Part shown: piece by piece, positions 37,301 through 49,224 of the stretch | Position numbering within the stretch: position 1 is the stretch's first letter | Layout of the letters: every line of letters begins with the position of its first letter | Origin: Adineta vaga | Lineage: Eukaryota > Rotifera | Direction: 5' to 3' | Assembly: GCA_021613535.1 (NCBI GenBank) | Contig: CP075496.1 | Span: forward strand, 2,418,001 to 2,482,000 | Length of the DNA stretch: 64,000 nt | Position numbers and translations under genes: made by a program | The notes under the pieces: generated by a model | Seen by the model: the letters and a program-made list of their open reading frames with translations, nothing else | Told to the model about the DNA's origin: nothing | Database searches by the model: none

Positions 37301-38010
37301 TTCATTCTATTTTCAGATAAAGAACAGCATTTTATTGACATTTTTATATCTTTGAGAAAGAACAAAATGAAAAGGAGAAAAACAATGGTATATATCTCAA
37401 AGGTTTCGTATTACAGTATGCAGATTTTTTTTTGTCCAGAAATTAGAAGACTCACGTCTCTTCTCTGCTTCTTATTTAAAAATTTGATTTTTTTTTCTCT
37501 TGTTCTGCTTAGGTTAAAGGATTTTAGTCAAATGATAATGATAATACGAAATGAGAGAGAGAGAAAGCGAAAGAGAACGAAAAAGGAGGAAGAAGAATAC
37601 GAAGACATCAATCTTCATTCATAAGATAGAGGTGACCCTCATCGATTCTCCTAATTGAACAATTCAGTTGGCTGTATATCAAAATCGATGAAAACGAAAT
37701 ATGATTAGTTTAGCTTTCATTTCGTTCTCTCAATGTTCATCCGTCCATCTTTACTTTCTATTTACGTTTAAAAGCAACAGAATGAAACGTATATCAAAAG
37801 TATAGATTTATATATACATATGCGAATAGCGTATATATATATATATATACATTTTTTTCTCTTTCGTTCGTGCGAGAATAAGCAAGAAGAGGCAAGTACA
37901 AGAATGCGTCATAGTCTCCATCATCATTCATTCAGTCAGTCATTTCTCTTTTTTCTTCTTTTTCTTTTCTCGCCGCATTTATAGACGCGAGTATTGAAGG
38001 TACGGTTGCT

Positions 38011-38041
<31 letters not shown>

Positions 38042-41000
38042 ATTGTAATATAGTTTTTTTTTCGTTTTAAAGAAAGAAAAAAACGAGTGGGAATACGTTT
38101 TCCTATCACACTATTCATCTTATCAGACATTTAATTCTTGTCTATCATATAACTCATGACAACAAGTGACTATCCAGTACGAACGTCAGTTTTACTCGAT
38201 ACGGTACATGAGCATGATCATGAACATGAACATGATATGAATCATGAAATGGATCATAACAGTTATGCTCGACCAATGGTAAGTTTAGAAGAAGAAAAAA
38301 CGAAGAAAATTCTCATTGAATAGAAAATGATTTGAGAATAGATTGAAAAAGTCGAACTATTTTCTTTATATAATATTTAGAATGAAACGAATCCAATAAC
38401 AACAACTGGTACAGATCAAACTGATTTAGATCGATCAATTTCACCAACTAAAAATAATTCAGATGGATCATCGAAACTATCGCGTATTCAAGCTGTATTT
38501 CTCTCACGCAGTAACGCAAATGATAAAAAACCTAATACAACATTAAGTAATGCTGTTGGAGTATTATCTCATCCAACCAATAGTACGTCAGGTCCAGGTG
38601 GAGGAACAAATGGAACTAATGAAATTAGTGAACATTCCAATGTTGTTGCTGCCCTTGCTCAACATGCAAGTGCAGCTATACCTGTTGCTGCATTAGTGGT
38701 ACCATCAAATAAATTCCAAGTGACAAGTGCAAATACGTCAACACTCGCGCCTTCCTCCTCCACCACGTCATCAGCAGCAAAACAATTTCTTATACGTCGT
38801 GTTCGTTCACGTTCTAAATCGGATCCTCAATCTGTACCTGATAAATCACTTTTTTCAAGATTTTTTCCAAAAAAAAGCAAGAAACCTTTACCAACATTAT
38901 TAACAACAACATCGAAATCAATTGAAACACATTCCAATACAAATCATTATAAGAAAAGACAAACTGTAAATAATAATCTCTTAACAGCAAACTATTCCAA
39001 TTCAAATACATATGATGACGATGATGACGAAGAACTTGATGAACGAACTGTTTCAACTGGTTCATTGTCAGATAGTGATCAACGAAATCATAAAGATGGA
39101 AGAATCAACGGTGTACGAAGTTCGAATACGACACGTGGTGGAAGTCGAACAAATAGTGGTAGTGGAAAAAATACAAGTGCCGGTCCAAATGCTCTTTCAT
39201 TACCAACATCAGATTCACAATATTACGCATCATTATCATCGGCACCAACGGGTTATTCAATTTCGTATCATAAACGTATGACAAAGGGTAACGATGATCT
39301 TCGTATCCAAGCAGCACTTGGTCGACTTCAACAGCAGAGTAAACAAAATACGACAACAGGTGATGGCACAAGTCAATTAATGGTATGCTTCTTTATTTAA
39401 ACAAAAAATATATAGTACATGTTCATTGTATTTATTATTTGGCATAACATTCTTTCTTTTCTCTTTCAACCTACTCTTTCATTCATTCATTCATTGTTGT
39501 CTCTAAATGCTCGATAGTATAGTTGCCTAGTCAATTATTATTGGCAAAGATCCAACATGAGACACGACCGAGGAAAAAAAAGTCGGCTAGAAATAAAAAA
39601 AAGAAGAAGGAAAACCGTTCTCTTCTACAATTTTGCTTGCTTATGCGCATGCTTGCTTAATTAATATTCATATTCCGGCTTTTTACGTCTGCTTCAATTG
39701 CTATCGTACTTATTTTATTATTATTTTTTTGTCATTTTAGTCACTCTTTCAAGATCCGAAACGGAGTGGTAAGATTACTTTTCATATTACTTTTCAATAT
39801 TTTATTTCCATGTATCTATGTAGGAGCTCAAAGTCCAAATCATATGAGTGGCGGAACTCGTGTTAGTAAAACACTATCTGGTCAGACAATAATCACCAGA
39901 AATAGTTCGTCAGATCGACCATCGACCTATTGTATACGTCCAACAGTATGTTTCTTTTTCGATTTATATTTTATTTTTCTATTAAATTTATTTTTTAGTC
40001 AAGTTCACCGATAAATGATACAGATGAAACATTTAGTAAGACAACTTCAAAAACGATGTCATCGTATTAATGAAAAGATCATTTTTTTTCAGTCAGCAAT
40101 GATGAAGTTTATACTCATTTTATGAAAAATCATACATGTTATGATATAATGCCGAAAAGTTCTAAACTTGTCATTTTCGATACCCAATTAGCAGTGAAAA
40201 AAGCATTTTATGCACTTGTTTACAATGGTGTACGTGCTGCACCATTATGGGATACGAAACGACAAAAATTTACGGGAATATTAACAATAACAGATTTTAT
40301 TCTTATATTAGAAAAATATTATAAAGAACCTAATGCAAAAATCGAAGAACTTGAAGAACATCGAATTGAAACATGGAGAGAAGTTTTACGAGAATATGAA
40401 AAACCATTATTATGTGTAAAACCAACGGATAGGTAACTATAATATACATAAACATGATGTAAATAGAAAATTTTCTTTCTTCTTCTTAGTTTATTCGATG
40501 CTGTTTGTATTCTCACAGAAAATCATGTTCATCGTTTACCGATTATAGATCCAGTAACGAATAATGTCGTTTTTATTCTTACACATAAACGAGTATTACG
40601 ATTCTTTTATTTATACGTACGTAGCAATCAATTTGACATTTGTTATTATTTCCGAAGTTTCGATTCGATCTTTAGATCTATGATTGGCCACAACCAGCAT
40701 ATATGTCGAAAACATTAGAAGAACTTAATGTTGGTACTTATGATAATATGCATATTGTATGTAAAGAAATTGTTGAAGGATTTTTAGAAATAAAAAAAGA
40801 AACAATTCATTTTTAATTATAGATTCAAGAAGATACAACAATTATTGAAGCACTTAATGATTTTGTCAAATATCGTGTATCAGCATTACCTGTTGTTGAT
40901 AGTCAAAGAAAATTAGTGAATATTTATTCGAAATTTGATGTTATTGTAAGTTTAATAGAATAGGTTTTTTTCCGAATTTTATTATGCAATAAATCGTTTC

Positions 41001-41362
41001 TTTAGGGTTTAGCAGCGGATAAAACATATACAAATTTAAATATGACAATAAAAGAAGCATTATCTTTTCGAAAAGAACGTTTGGAAAATGTTGCTAAATG
41101 TTATAAAAATGAATCCTTATCGACATGTATGGAACGTATTGTTAAAGCTGAAGTACATCGTTTAGTTGTTGTTGACAATGATGATCATGTTATTGGTGTT
41201 CTTTCCTTATCTGATCTACTTTATTATGTTGTTATACGACCAACAAAAGTATCACGAGCAGGTACAATAGCTACAACACCAATGCCTATGCTTGTACCAA
41301 CGATTAGTGTCTCAAATGAAGATGGTCCTGTTGAAGATGAAGCAATAGAAAACACTGATTAA
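34158..41362 (+). CDS. PRKAG: AMP-activated protein kinase gamma subunit (three alternative first exons)
   Basis: This is the nucleotide-sensing subunit of AMPK. Common exons are 38381-39382, 39741-39768, 39824-39945, 39999-40035, 40093-40432, 40490-40616, 40676-40756, 40823-40945 and 41006-41362. Three start exons all end in phase 0: A 34158-34373, B 35223-35342 and C 38156-38278. They give proteins of 810, 778 and 779 residues. Exon 2 encodes a long Ser/Thr/Asn-rich region (334 codons), as in PRKAG2/3 and fly SNF4A-gamma. Four CBS repeats follow: [44 protein letters not shown] and [11 protein letters not shown] are plain. [10 protein letters not shown] and IYSKFDVI mark the linker blocks. 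The Arg/His residues that contact AMP phosphates appear present. Confidence 0.95.
35223..35342 (+). promoter_or_regulatory. AMPK gamma alternative first exon B (40 codons)
   Basis: Open from ATG 35223 to a donor (gag|gtaaat) with phase 0. It carries [17 protein letters not shown], clearly related to the end of exon A (TRRFSVPDK, then a short acidic end), so the two look like ancient duplicates. RRYS again fits an R-R-x-S site. Confidence 0.7.
37832..38042. repeat. AT/AC microsatellites in AMPK gamma intron
   Basis: An (AT)n run spans 37832-37849, and an (AC)n-(AT)n run spans 38011-38042, just before first exon C. Simple repeats without coding potential. Confidence 0.9.
38156..38278 (+). promoter_or_regulatory. 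AMPK gamma alternative first exon C (41 codons)
   Basis: Open from ATG 38156 to a consensus donor (atg|gtaagt), phase 0, only 102 bases before common exon 2. It encodes a His/Glu/Asp-rich leader (repeated EHDH/EHEHD text) unlike exons A and B, with no R-R-x-S motif. Confidence 0.7.
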
Positions 41363-44300
41363 TTCATTTTTTCTTCTTTCTTTTTTCTTTTGAGCAAATT
41401 TATATGCGATTCTCACCCGGTGATTATCATAAGTTTCATTTCATTTTTTTTTCTTTCTTGCATATCTGATTCCTTAGTTCGAAGATTTCTTTTTTCTTTT
41501 TTTGCCTATAAATAATGTATTTTATTGTATAACATGTGTGTGAAGATATGTGCACGAAATATTTAATAGTACATATTCATCGACACATGAAAAGATTTTT
41601 TTCTTTCTTCTTTTCTTTTATATGATCTGAATTTTTTTTTTGTATATGTGTAAGAAGATTGAAGAAAAAAGATTATTTCTTTGTTGATTGTCTTTCAGAT
41701 TTGTATAGCACACTTGTACTGTTTATTTCATTGTATATCTTGTATTCCGTTTGGAAGATGAATCCAAATGTCTGTCATAGATTATATCATCATGTGACAA
41801 ACACAAATCAATTTATGTTTATCTTTTAACAAATAACAGAGAAAAGAAAAATAACATGAAGTATCTATTTATATGTAAAATCAAAAAAGATGCGCAAGAT
41901 TTCTTTTTGATCTCATGAGACTGTAAGATATCTATTTCTGTATCGTAGAAATTATTTCGAAATGCAAACTAAAATTATCACATGTACTTATTTATGAAAA
42001 TACAAAGTACTTAGATCAATGTTTTGCAAAAAATGCAATAGAATAATTTATCGTAGTGTAACATATACATGTCTGCTATTATAAATATAACTGAATCATG
42101 CAAATAGTATTTCAACTATTCAACATTTAATGTTCAAATCATTTTTGTTTTCTATGATAATTTATCGGATTATTTATATCGAAAATGTGTGAACATGAAA
42201 AGATTTCATATTGTTTGAAAAGAAAATTGATTTTGATGGTCAGAACAGAAAACACTCTCATGATTTTCTTGATGACTTTTGTTTATTTTCTCGAAAGCTT
42301 CTCATTAGTATGATTATATATTACGGAAAAAAAATGTCTTCAACAATATTTTACCTTGTTAAACATGTCTCTATTAATTTCATTCTTATATTTAATTATA
42401 ATAGTGCGTAGGTTTGTCTTCTAAAAAAGCTAACTCGATACATCATTGCTTTTCGTTATCAACGTGGGTTAAAATCATGAATTTTTTACTATTTATTTCA
42501 TACGTTATAGATCGGTATATTGTCATCTCTAATAGAATAGATTGTTTTATCAAAACTATACCCTCCTACGCTATGATAAAAAGAGTCTTTTCTTGTACCT
42601 GTCTTTGTATCTGATTATTCATTCTAATGAATGCACATGAAAGAATCAATTTGATATAGACATATAATTTTTGCGGGAAAGAATTTCTAACAGATCTATT
42701 GTATTAGATTTGGAGTCGACCAAAAGTTTGATGAGAATAAACGATGAAAAGTATACTTTTAAAATTATCTTTAATGTCATTTTTGATTTGATAGAAAATA
42801 AATGAAAAGGTTTTTCGTTGTCGTTTTTCTAACTAATTAATTTTTAATTTCCTAAAATGAATTTATTATCGATAGAAGGACATTATTCATGCAGAAAAAA
42901 GACTAACAATCAAACATACTACGCAATCCTTTTTTTATTTTCAAATGAATTTATAAAAAGAATCTTTTTATCTACATTATCCAATGTTATCATAAATAGA
43001 ATAAATCATTTAAAAAGACGCATTTGTTAATAACAGATATAAATAGATCATTATTGTTAGATATGTAATCAATCAAAATGTTTTTCAAAGGTTTGATTTT
43101 GTTCGAATAGACGAAATTTGTATATTTAGCATTGTCAAGTAATGCTTGTCTCTTACTGACATATCTGATCATTGTTCTATTAGAAATTCAACTTGTTCTC
43201 AATCAATAAATAATATTTATCTCAAGGGAAATAGTTTTATATGATTAAATCTCTTCCATTTGTCAACTATGATATCTATGAATTATGAAGTATAGTGTTC
43301 TTTCTTTCTTTGTTTTACTTTTTTCATGAGATTTTCTCATTTAATATTCCATAACATCGAATAAGTTTGAAAATGATTGATCTTTTCTTTTCTTTTTTCG
43401 TTTCTCTTATCTGACTCCTACGCGAAGACTACTTTTCTCTATTTAAGATATTCTTTAGAGAAGTAAAACACTCTTAGGAACGGGCAATGTTGAGTGTAAG
43501 ATATTGTCAACTAACATTCTTGTTTAGAAAAGTAGCGCAGTGCTTTCTTTTTAACATTGAGAGAGAAATTCTATTTTCCAAATGACTACCTTCATTATTA
43601 TATTTCGAATAAAAACTTAATATATTATTAGAGAAATAAATATTTTCTGCCTATTTAAGAGTATTGTGCACAATTAAACGAAGAAAAAAAGTAGTTGTTA
43701 CACATGCTTTCCGGAGTTTTTCTTTTCAAATAAATAGTACTACTCATCTCATTTCTCTTCTCATTTTTATTCATCTTTTCCGACAATAGTTAAGTTTACT
43801 TTTCCCTTTTTTCACTGATACACTATTATTTATACATTGAAGATAAATTCTCTTGACAAAAATAGCATTCATATATTCGATAGCTTTTGTTTTCTAGAAT
43901 CGTTTGATCTTTTATGTAAATATATGTCGTGCATCTTCTCAATTCATATTTGTTAGGATGTTTATGAAAATTCTCTTTGCGTGCGTAATTGAGCACATAA
44001 ATCTCTACGAGAATCTTTTCAGTTATTAAGCAGTCATCACTATTAGAAACAACCGGAAGTTGATAGAGAAGAATAAGAGAAAAAGAGAAGAGAGAATCTT
44101 CATTAAGACAAAATTTCTTCTTCTGATCGGTCGTTTTACCGGGCAGAAAATCCACGCATATACACATAGAGACGCACGTCGAAACCGTACGTAGATGATT
44201 GTTTTACTTTCTGTTATCCGTAGGGAGTCTGTCCGTAGTTTGTCTGATAATTTTAATCTTGTTCTTCTGTAATAATTCAAAGTCAACCAATGTAAAATCT

Positions 44301-44686
44301 AGCTTGAGAATAAGTCTTCAAAACAAAATTCTTTAATTTGTTGGAGAAATAGAATCAAGTGGAAATTTCTTATTACACTTAATTAGATTTACTGTTATAA
44401 TATCATACTAGTATGAGTAACAGGAACAAGATTTTTCATAAAAAATATTATATACAATGAAAATTATTCATGGTGTTGACAATCTCATTATCTTGTTTTT
44501 ACTTCTATCATGATATTTTGATAGAAATATACTAAGTATCACTAGACTAAGAACAAAAATTATAGTATAAATTTAAGTTTATAAAAATGATAATTTTTTA
44601 GAACAAGAACATTTCCATTTACTTGTATTTATTTAGAATAATCAATTTTCGGTAGTATCCAACGTTTCACCTAGAATTATTTCAAA
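41363..44686. other. Longest gene-free interval of the window
   Basis: About 3.3 kb between AMPK gamma and neuropeptide F. The first part is T-rich 3' UTR. The rest is A+T-rich with scattered short open frames on both strands, including 43826-44286 on the minus strand, none with family similarity or consistent splice sites. Distal control elements for the neuropeptide gene are plausible but not shown. Confidence 0.4.
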
Positions 44687-45154
44687 ATGAACTGGTTTAG
44701 TGTATCTACATTTGTTAGTCTCCTTTTATTTTCCATTCTTTCTGTCCATTTAACATCATCGGCTAGTTTTCCTAATCCACCTCAAAAACCGCCATCAAAT
44801 GCATCACCAGATGAACAAGCATTGTTTTGGAAATTATTACATAATTATTACGCGATCATTGCACGACCTCGGTAAAATAGAATTTTTCTTCTAAAATATC
44901 TAATATTAATCGATTTGTCATATAGATTTGGGAAACGATCTGATTCACTTTCAAAACATCGATCATTTGTAGAAACTGGCCCTCTTGATTCAATGCCATC
45001 TATTTCTTCGGAATATGAAATGGATCGTAAGTGAAATAGAAACATTTTATATAGTAAAATACATGGATATTTTTCAGGTTTCAATCATCCAGTCAATGTT
45101 GACAGTATCTATACATTCGAAAATTTAGATCAAAGACGACGTCGCCGACGATAA
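44687..45154 (+). CDS. NPF: Neuropeptide F (NPF/NPY-family) precursor
   Basis: Three exons (44687-44871, 44926-45026, 45078-45154) give 120 residues. A signal peptide (about 1-25) is followed by the NPF domain. It has a Pro-rich N-terminal arm (PNPPQKPPSNASPDE), an amphipathic helix (ALFWKLLHNYYAII) and the family end ARPRF followed by Gly-Lys-Arg (64-66) for amidation and cleavage. The mature peptide would be about 37 residues ending RPRF-amide. The first intron splits the last Arg codon of RPRF (phase 2), the conserved NPY/NPF intron position. A C-flanking peptide follows and ends in six Arg. In protostomes NPF acts through NPY-type GPCRs on feeding and behaviour. Confidence 0.95.
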
Positions 45155-46343
45155 ATGATTATTGTTTTGCCGATTCTTTTTTCCTTGTATCAATCGTTTT
45201 TTTTTCCTTTGGTGTCAATATTCATGAACCTAACGTTTTCGATCACTACTGACAAAAAAAAAATAAGGCAAAACACAGACATTTATGAAAAACAAAAAAA
45301 AAACTTGAATATCATTCTCTGAATATGTGAAAAGCGAAGGAAACAAAAAACATTGTCTTCATTTAACATCTACTCAGATGAAACAATTTCAGCTAATGAA
45401 TTCTGATCATGCGTGATTGAATCAAGATATCAATATTGTGATCTATTACTGTTAACGAATCGAACAACACAGAAATCATTTTTATTAAAATTTACGACAA
45501 GCAACAAGTTTTTCTTTTTTTAAAACTTATGTATAGAGAGCTATCATCATTGAACACTTCTATCTGCTTTCAGCTTTCATGATATAATTCCAGATTTTAT
45601 CGATTCATATTATGTTTCCTGTATATCAATATTCTCATCAGAACTTTTAATATATACTAGAGATAATGCAATAAACTTGTATAAAATGTGAATATATTTA
45701 GAGGTGACGAATTTATTAATACAAATGTCAGTAAACTTCTGTGAGGATGAGGATTATCAATAATAATATAGACCGATTCTTATCTTTAGAAATATTAATT
45801 GTTCGATAAACTATGAATGTGATTCTTGTTAGTCCGTGGACAATTGTTTCGCACTATTCATCTAGAGCAACGCAGAGCAAATTATCAAGTTATTCTTGGT
45901 AACTATTATCGTCATGCAATAGTTTTTCTAAAAAATATGTTTTACTTCTTATTTTGTATGTTTTATAATCTATTGTGATTCATCATAATCTCACAATTAA
46001 AAATCTCTGTGGTAACTCTTGAAAGGACTCCTTAGTGCAAGAATAAAATGAACATGATAAAATAGTATTTTGTTAGTATACAATAAAGCAAATGAGTCTC
46101 TTCTATTGTCAAGGACTTCGTGTATAGTGATTCCTATTTCTTTATAGAGAACAAAATTTAAACTCCTCGATGGCCGAAATTCACTACCTAATAAAAACCA
46201 TCAAATTTCTTCACATATACATTTTAAGAAAGAGTGTAGTGCTCTTTCTCATAGCTATATTTCATTATTTAAAAAGAACAATAAATAGCTTGATATCCTC
46301 AAAAAAAAGAACACATATCGGTATGAGCATTTTTAATTTCATG
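45155..46343. other. Convergent intergenic region
   Basis: About 1.2 kb between the stops of the NPF gene (+) and the OTU gene (-), holding their 3' UTRs. No other gene is supported. Confidence 0.45.
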
Positions 46344-47210
46344 TCAAGTACGAGGATATGCTGCATCATAATGACCTAATCCATATTGATTATATGCCAA
46401 ATAAATTGTCTTTCGAGTCGAAGACAATAATGAATTTTTATGTTCAGCTTTAACATCGATACGTGGTAAATCCAAAACAGATGTAAATATAGTTATATTA
46501 ATATTTAATGTATTTGCAATAGTTAATGGTACAATATCACCTAATGTTGAATCTGAAACGCCATTTTTCGAGAATTTTTTTACTTCTTTAAGAAAGACAA
46601 TTTTTTCTCTATCGACAAATTGACTATAATAATCTTCATTTAATCGCCATTGATCAACACATATTTGTCTTAAACGATCGGCAAAATCAACTAAACGAAA
46701 TTGTGTAGGCAAACGAAGTGAACGACGTAATGGTAAACCAAATTCATCTGGATCATATTTCATTTCATACATCAAACCTTCAGCAAGTGCATAGAATAGA
46801 CAATTTCCATCACCTTTGACTGGCAAACGTTCGATACCATATTTTGATAAATTACGATTTAATTGTTGTTCATGATAGAGAAATTCATCGTCGGAATTAT
46901 TTGTTTGTTGTTGATTTGAACATGAAAATGCATTACGAAATAGTTTATAAGATTTCATCGATGATGGATAGCTTGTTGGAATGCCAGGTGATGATCGAGA
47001 ACCTCTATGGTGATGATGATGGTGTTGTTGTTGTTGTTGTTGTTCAATTGGTGGCAGATAATTTGAAACAACAGAAATAGGTTGATTACTAATAATAGGT
47101 ATATTTGATGAGTAACCGTTATAAAATGATGGTGTATAAAGCCACTGTGGAGTTTGAGAATGTTGCTGCTGTATGGATGGCGGATAGTAATATGTTGTTC
47201 GATGCATCAT
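46344..47210 (-). CDS. OTU-domain cysteine protease (deubiquitinase-like)
   Basis: A single 288-codon exon. The first about 110 residues are low complexity, with Tyr, Gln and a poly-Gln/poly-His run (about 57-68). The OTU domain follows (about 128-285): VKGDGNCLFYALAEGL gives the catalytic Asp134 and Cys137, GDIVPLTIANTLNINITIF is the conserved central strand, and LGHYDAA supplies His280. All triad positions are therefore present. OTU proteases cut ubiquitin chains; the substrate here is unknown. The layout does not match a vertebrate OTUD protein that I recognise. OTU domains also occur in transposable elements, so an element-derived origin is possible. Start codons at 47210 and 47207 are both in frame. 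Confidence 0.88.
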   Translation of the reverse strand: MMHRTTYYYPPSIQQQHSQTPQWLYTPSFYNGYSSNIPIISNQPISVVSNYLPPIEQQQQQQHHHHHHRGSRSSPGIPTSYPSSMKSYKLFRNAFSCSNQQQTNNSDDEFLYHEQQLNRNLSKYGIERLPVKGDGNCLFYALAEGLMYEMKYDPDEFGLPLRRSLRLPTQFRLVDFADRLRQICVDQWRLNEDYYSQFVDREKIVFLKEVKKFSKNGVSDSTLGDIVPLTIANTLNINITIFTSVLDLPRIDVKAEHKNSLLSSTRKTIYLAYNQYGLGHYDAAYPRT

Positions 47211-47459
47211 TTGACGAAATTTCAGTTGATGACGTAGTAATTTAGAAAATAAAAAAAAACAACAAATGGTAAATTTTTTGCGTCCTTTGCGTCACCAAAA
47301 GGTAAGTTTATGATTGTGATTCATTTTTTTCTCCTTTTCTTCCTTTACGCCTACAACCATTTAAACCTCGTGCTATGAGCCGATCGATAGAGAATGTCGA
47401 TAGATGATGGTTATGACATTACTCAGTCGGTCGTCATACGAACACTTGTCAGTCTGCTT

Positions 47460-47494
<35 letters not shown>

Positions 47495-47740
47495 GTGTGT
47501 TAGTTGATGATGAAGAAGAGGAGACGAAGAAAATCGAAAAGAAAGACAAAATCATATGAATAAAAAAAACAACAAAACTACATTTATCTTTTTCTATTCT
47601 TTCGTTCGTTTTGTTTGTATGATATATTCATATACCATTTATCTTTGCCACGTCATCAATTCGCTATGGAGGTATAGAACAATGTTAATGTAAATGGACC
47701 GATTCATTCAATTCGTATAAATCGATATTGAAAATTTCTC
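47211..47740. promoter_or_regulatory. Divergent promoter region, OTU gene and NadC-type gene
   Basis: A 530-base gap between two divergent intronless genes. It contains a (CT)n tract at 47465-47490. Nothing else is recognised. Confidence 0.45.
47465..47490. repeat. (CT)n microsatellite
   Basis: Thirteen tandem CT units between the OTU and NadC-type genes, possibly a GAGA-like element in the shared promoter. Confidence 0.9.
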
Positions 47741-48592
47741 ATGCAGAATATAGACATAACTCAATTAACCATTGAAATAGATGTTCGTTGTGCTTTAAAA
47801 GAAGATATTGGTGATGGTGATGTAACAGCTCAATTGATTCCAAAAGAACAAATATCGAATGCAACTGTCATTACACGTGAAAAAGCGATTATTTGTGGTG
47901 TTTTATGGTTTGATGAAGTCTTTCGACAACTTGATTCTACTAATGTCATCATTACATGGCATGTAAAAGATGGTGATTGTGCACAAGAAAATCAACTTCT
48001 ATGTACATTAAAAGGTCCATCACGAATCTTATTGACTGGTGAACGAAGTGCTTTAAATTTTCTTCAGTTTCTTTCTGGTATTGCTACACGATGTCGTCAT
48101 TATGCTGATTTAGTTCAAGGAACAAAAGTTCAGTTACGTGATACACGTAAAACAATACCTGGTTTACGTCTAGCAGAAAAATATGCTGTTACACAAGGTG
48201 GTTGTCATAATCATCGTTGGGGACTGTATGATGCTTTTCTTGTTAAAGAAAATCATATTGCAGCATGTGATAATAGTATTAAAAAAGTTGTTCAACGTGC
48301 GCGTGAAATAGCATCGAATAAACCCATTGAAGTTGAAGTAGAAAATCTCAATGAATTACAAGAAGCATTAGAAACAAATGTTGAAATGATTTTATTGGAT
48401 AATATGAGTTTAGATGATATGCGTCAAGCTGTTGAAATAACTAATGGACGTGCTAAACTCGAAGCATCTGGTGGTATCAATGAAACAACATTACGTGCTG
48501 TGGCAGAAACCGGAGTTGATTATATTGCAATAGGAACATTAACAAAAGATATCAAATCGATTGATTTATCGATGCGTTTTCAAACCGAATAA
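47741..48592 (+). CDS. QPRT: Quinolinate phosphoribosyltransferase, bacterial NadC type
   Basis: A single exon of 283 residues. The enzyme joins quinolinate and PRPP to give nicotinate mononucleotide and CO2 in de novo NAD synthesis. Active-site blocks are intact: DTRKT (134-138), HNHR (156-159), VKENH (168-172), EVEVEN (197-202), LLDN (218-221) and SGGI (243-246). Text such as [27 protein letters not shown] and the ending LSMRF follows gamma-proteobacterial NadC closely and differs from animal QPRT. It has no intron, unlike the conserved genes nearby. Horizontal acquisition is inferred. Codons look like those of neighbouring genes, so the gene is adapted and not a contaminant. AATAAA (about 48617) follows the stop. 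Confidence 0.95.
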   Translation: MQNIDITQLTIEIDVRCALKEDIGDGDVTAQLIPKEQISNATVITREKAIICGVLWFDEVFRQLDSTNVIITWHVKDGDCAQENQLLCTLKGPSRILLTGERSALNFLQFLSGIATRCRHYADLVQGTKVQLRDTRKTIPGLRLAEKYAVTQGGCHNHRWGLYDAFLVKENHIAACDNSIKKVVQRAREIASNKPIEVEVENLNELQEALETNVEMILLDNMSLDDMRQAVEITNGRAKLEASGGINETTLRAVAETGVDYIAIGTLTKDIKSIDLSMRFQTE

Positions 48593-49224
48593 TCAAACAT
48601 ACACATTGAAAATTAAAAATAAATAAACGATCGATCAGTTCATTTTTAGAAGATAGATTAATGATTTTCTTTTGATAAATAAATATGTATTCATCGATAC
48701 GTCCTTACATAGATCCTCTTGTCTTTTAATTATTAGCATAATTATTCAATATGATTTTTTCAAAAAACATCTACAATCGTTTCCAAATGAAGGGTGTGGA
48801 TGATAATGAGAGTGTACATGGGTGTGGGTATTTCCTTTTAAACCGCCCACACCCCTATTGTGAAAGACGTTGAGTATAAATAATTGAAAATGACGTGATT
48901 TATTCGTTGTTGAACAATACGATTCGATTGTTTTTTTTTCTAAAATTGAATCGACTGGTTCAGCTTTTTTAAAATATTATTCTTTGTTTTGATGACAAAA
49001 ACCGCATATTTATGAATGCATAGATTATTTCTCTGATAAATATAACGCACGCACGGCAGATGAACGATTCTATGTCTTAAAAATTCGTTTGACACAAAAG
49101 CGTTTCTGACTGATCAATATTCTAACCAATGAAAATTCGGGAAAGAAAAATCTGTTTTCACTTCACTCTCGTTACTTGACGTTTATGAAAGACATAAGAA
49201 AGAAGGTAAATTTGCTTTAATCAA
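48593..49224. promoter_or_regulatory. SHPRH upstream region with CACCC-box cluster
   Basis: This 632-base interval holds three CACCC/GT boxes: gggtgtgg at 48793-48800, gggtgtggg at 48821-48829 and the inverted cccacaccc at 48847-48855. The last two form a perfect 9-base inverted repeat with a 17-base spacer. In so A+T-rich a genome such G/C-rich blocks stand out. KLF/Sp-type zinc-finger factors bind this kind of box, so it is a promoter candidate for SHPRH. Confidence 0.5.

Noticed and set aside
37298-37624. Open frame as a fourth AMPK gamma first exon
   Set aside because: It does not end at a phase-0 donor and has no motif shared with exons A-C.
37832-38042. (AT)n runs as a replication origin or promoter
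   Set aside because: Simple microsatellites; nothing specific supports such a role.
43826-44286. Two overlapping minus-strand open frames as genes
   Set aside because: No similarity, no consistent splice partners, and composition typical of non-coding A+T-rich DNA.
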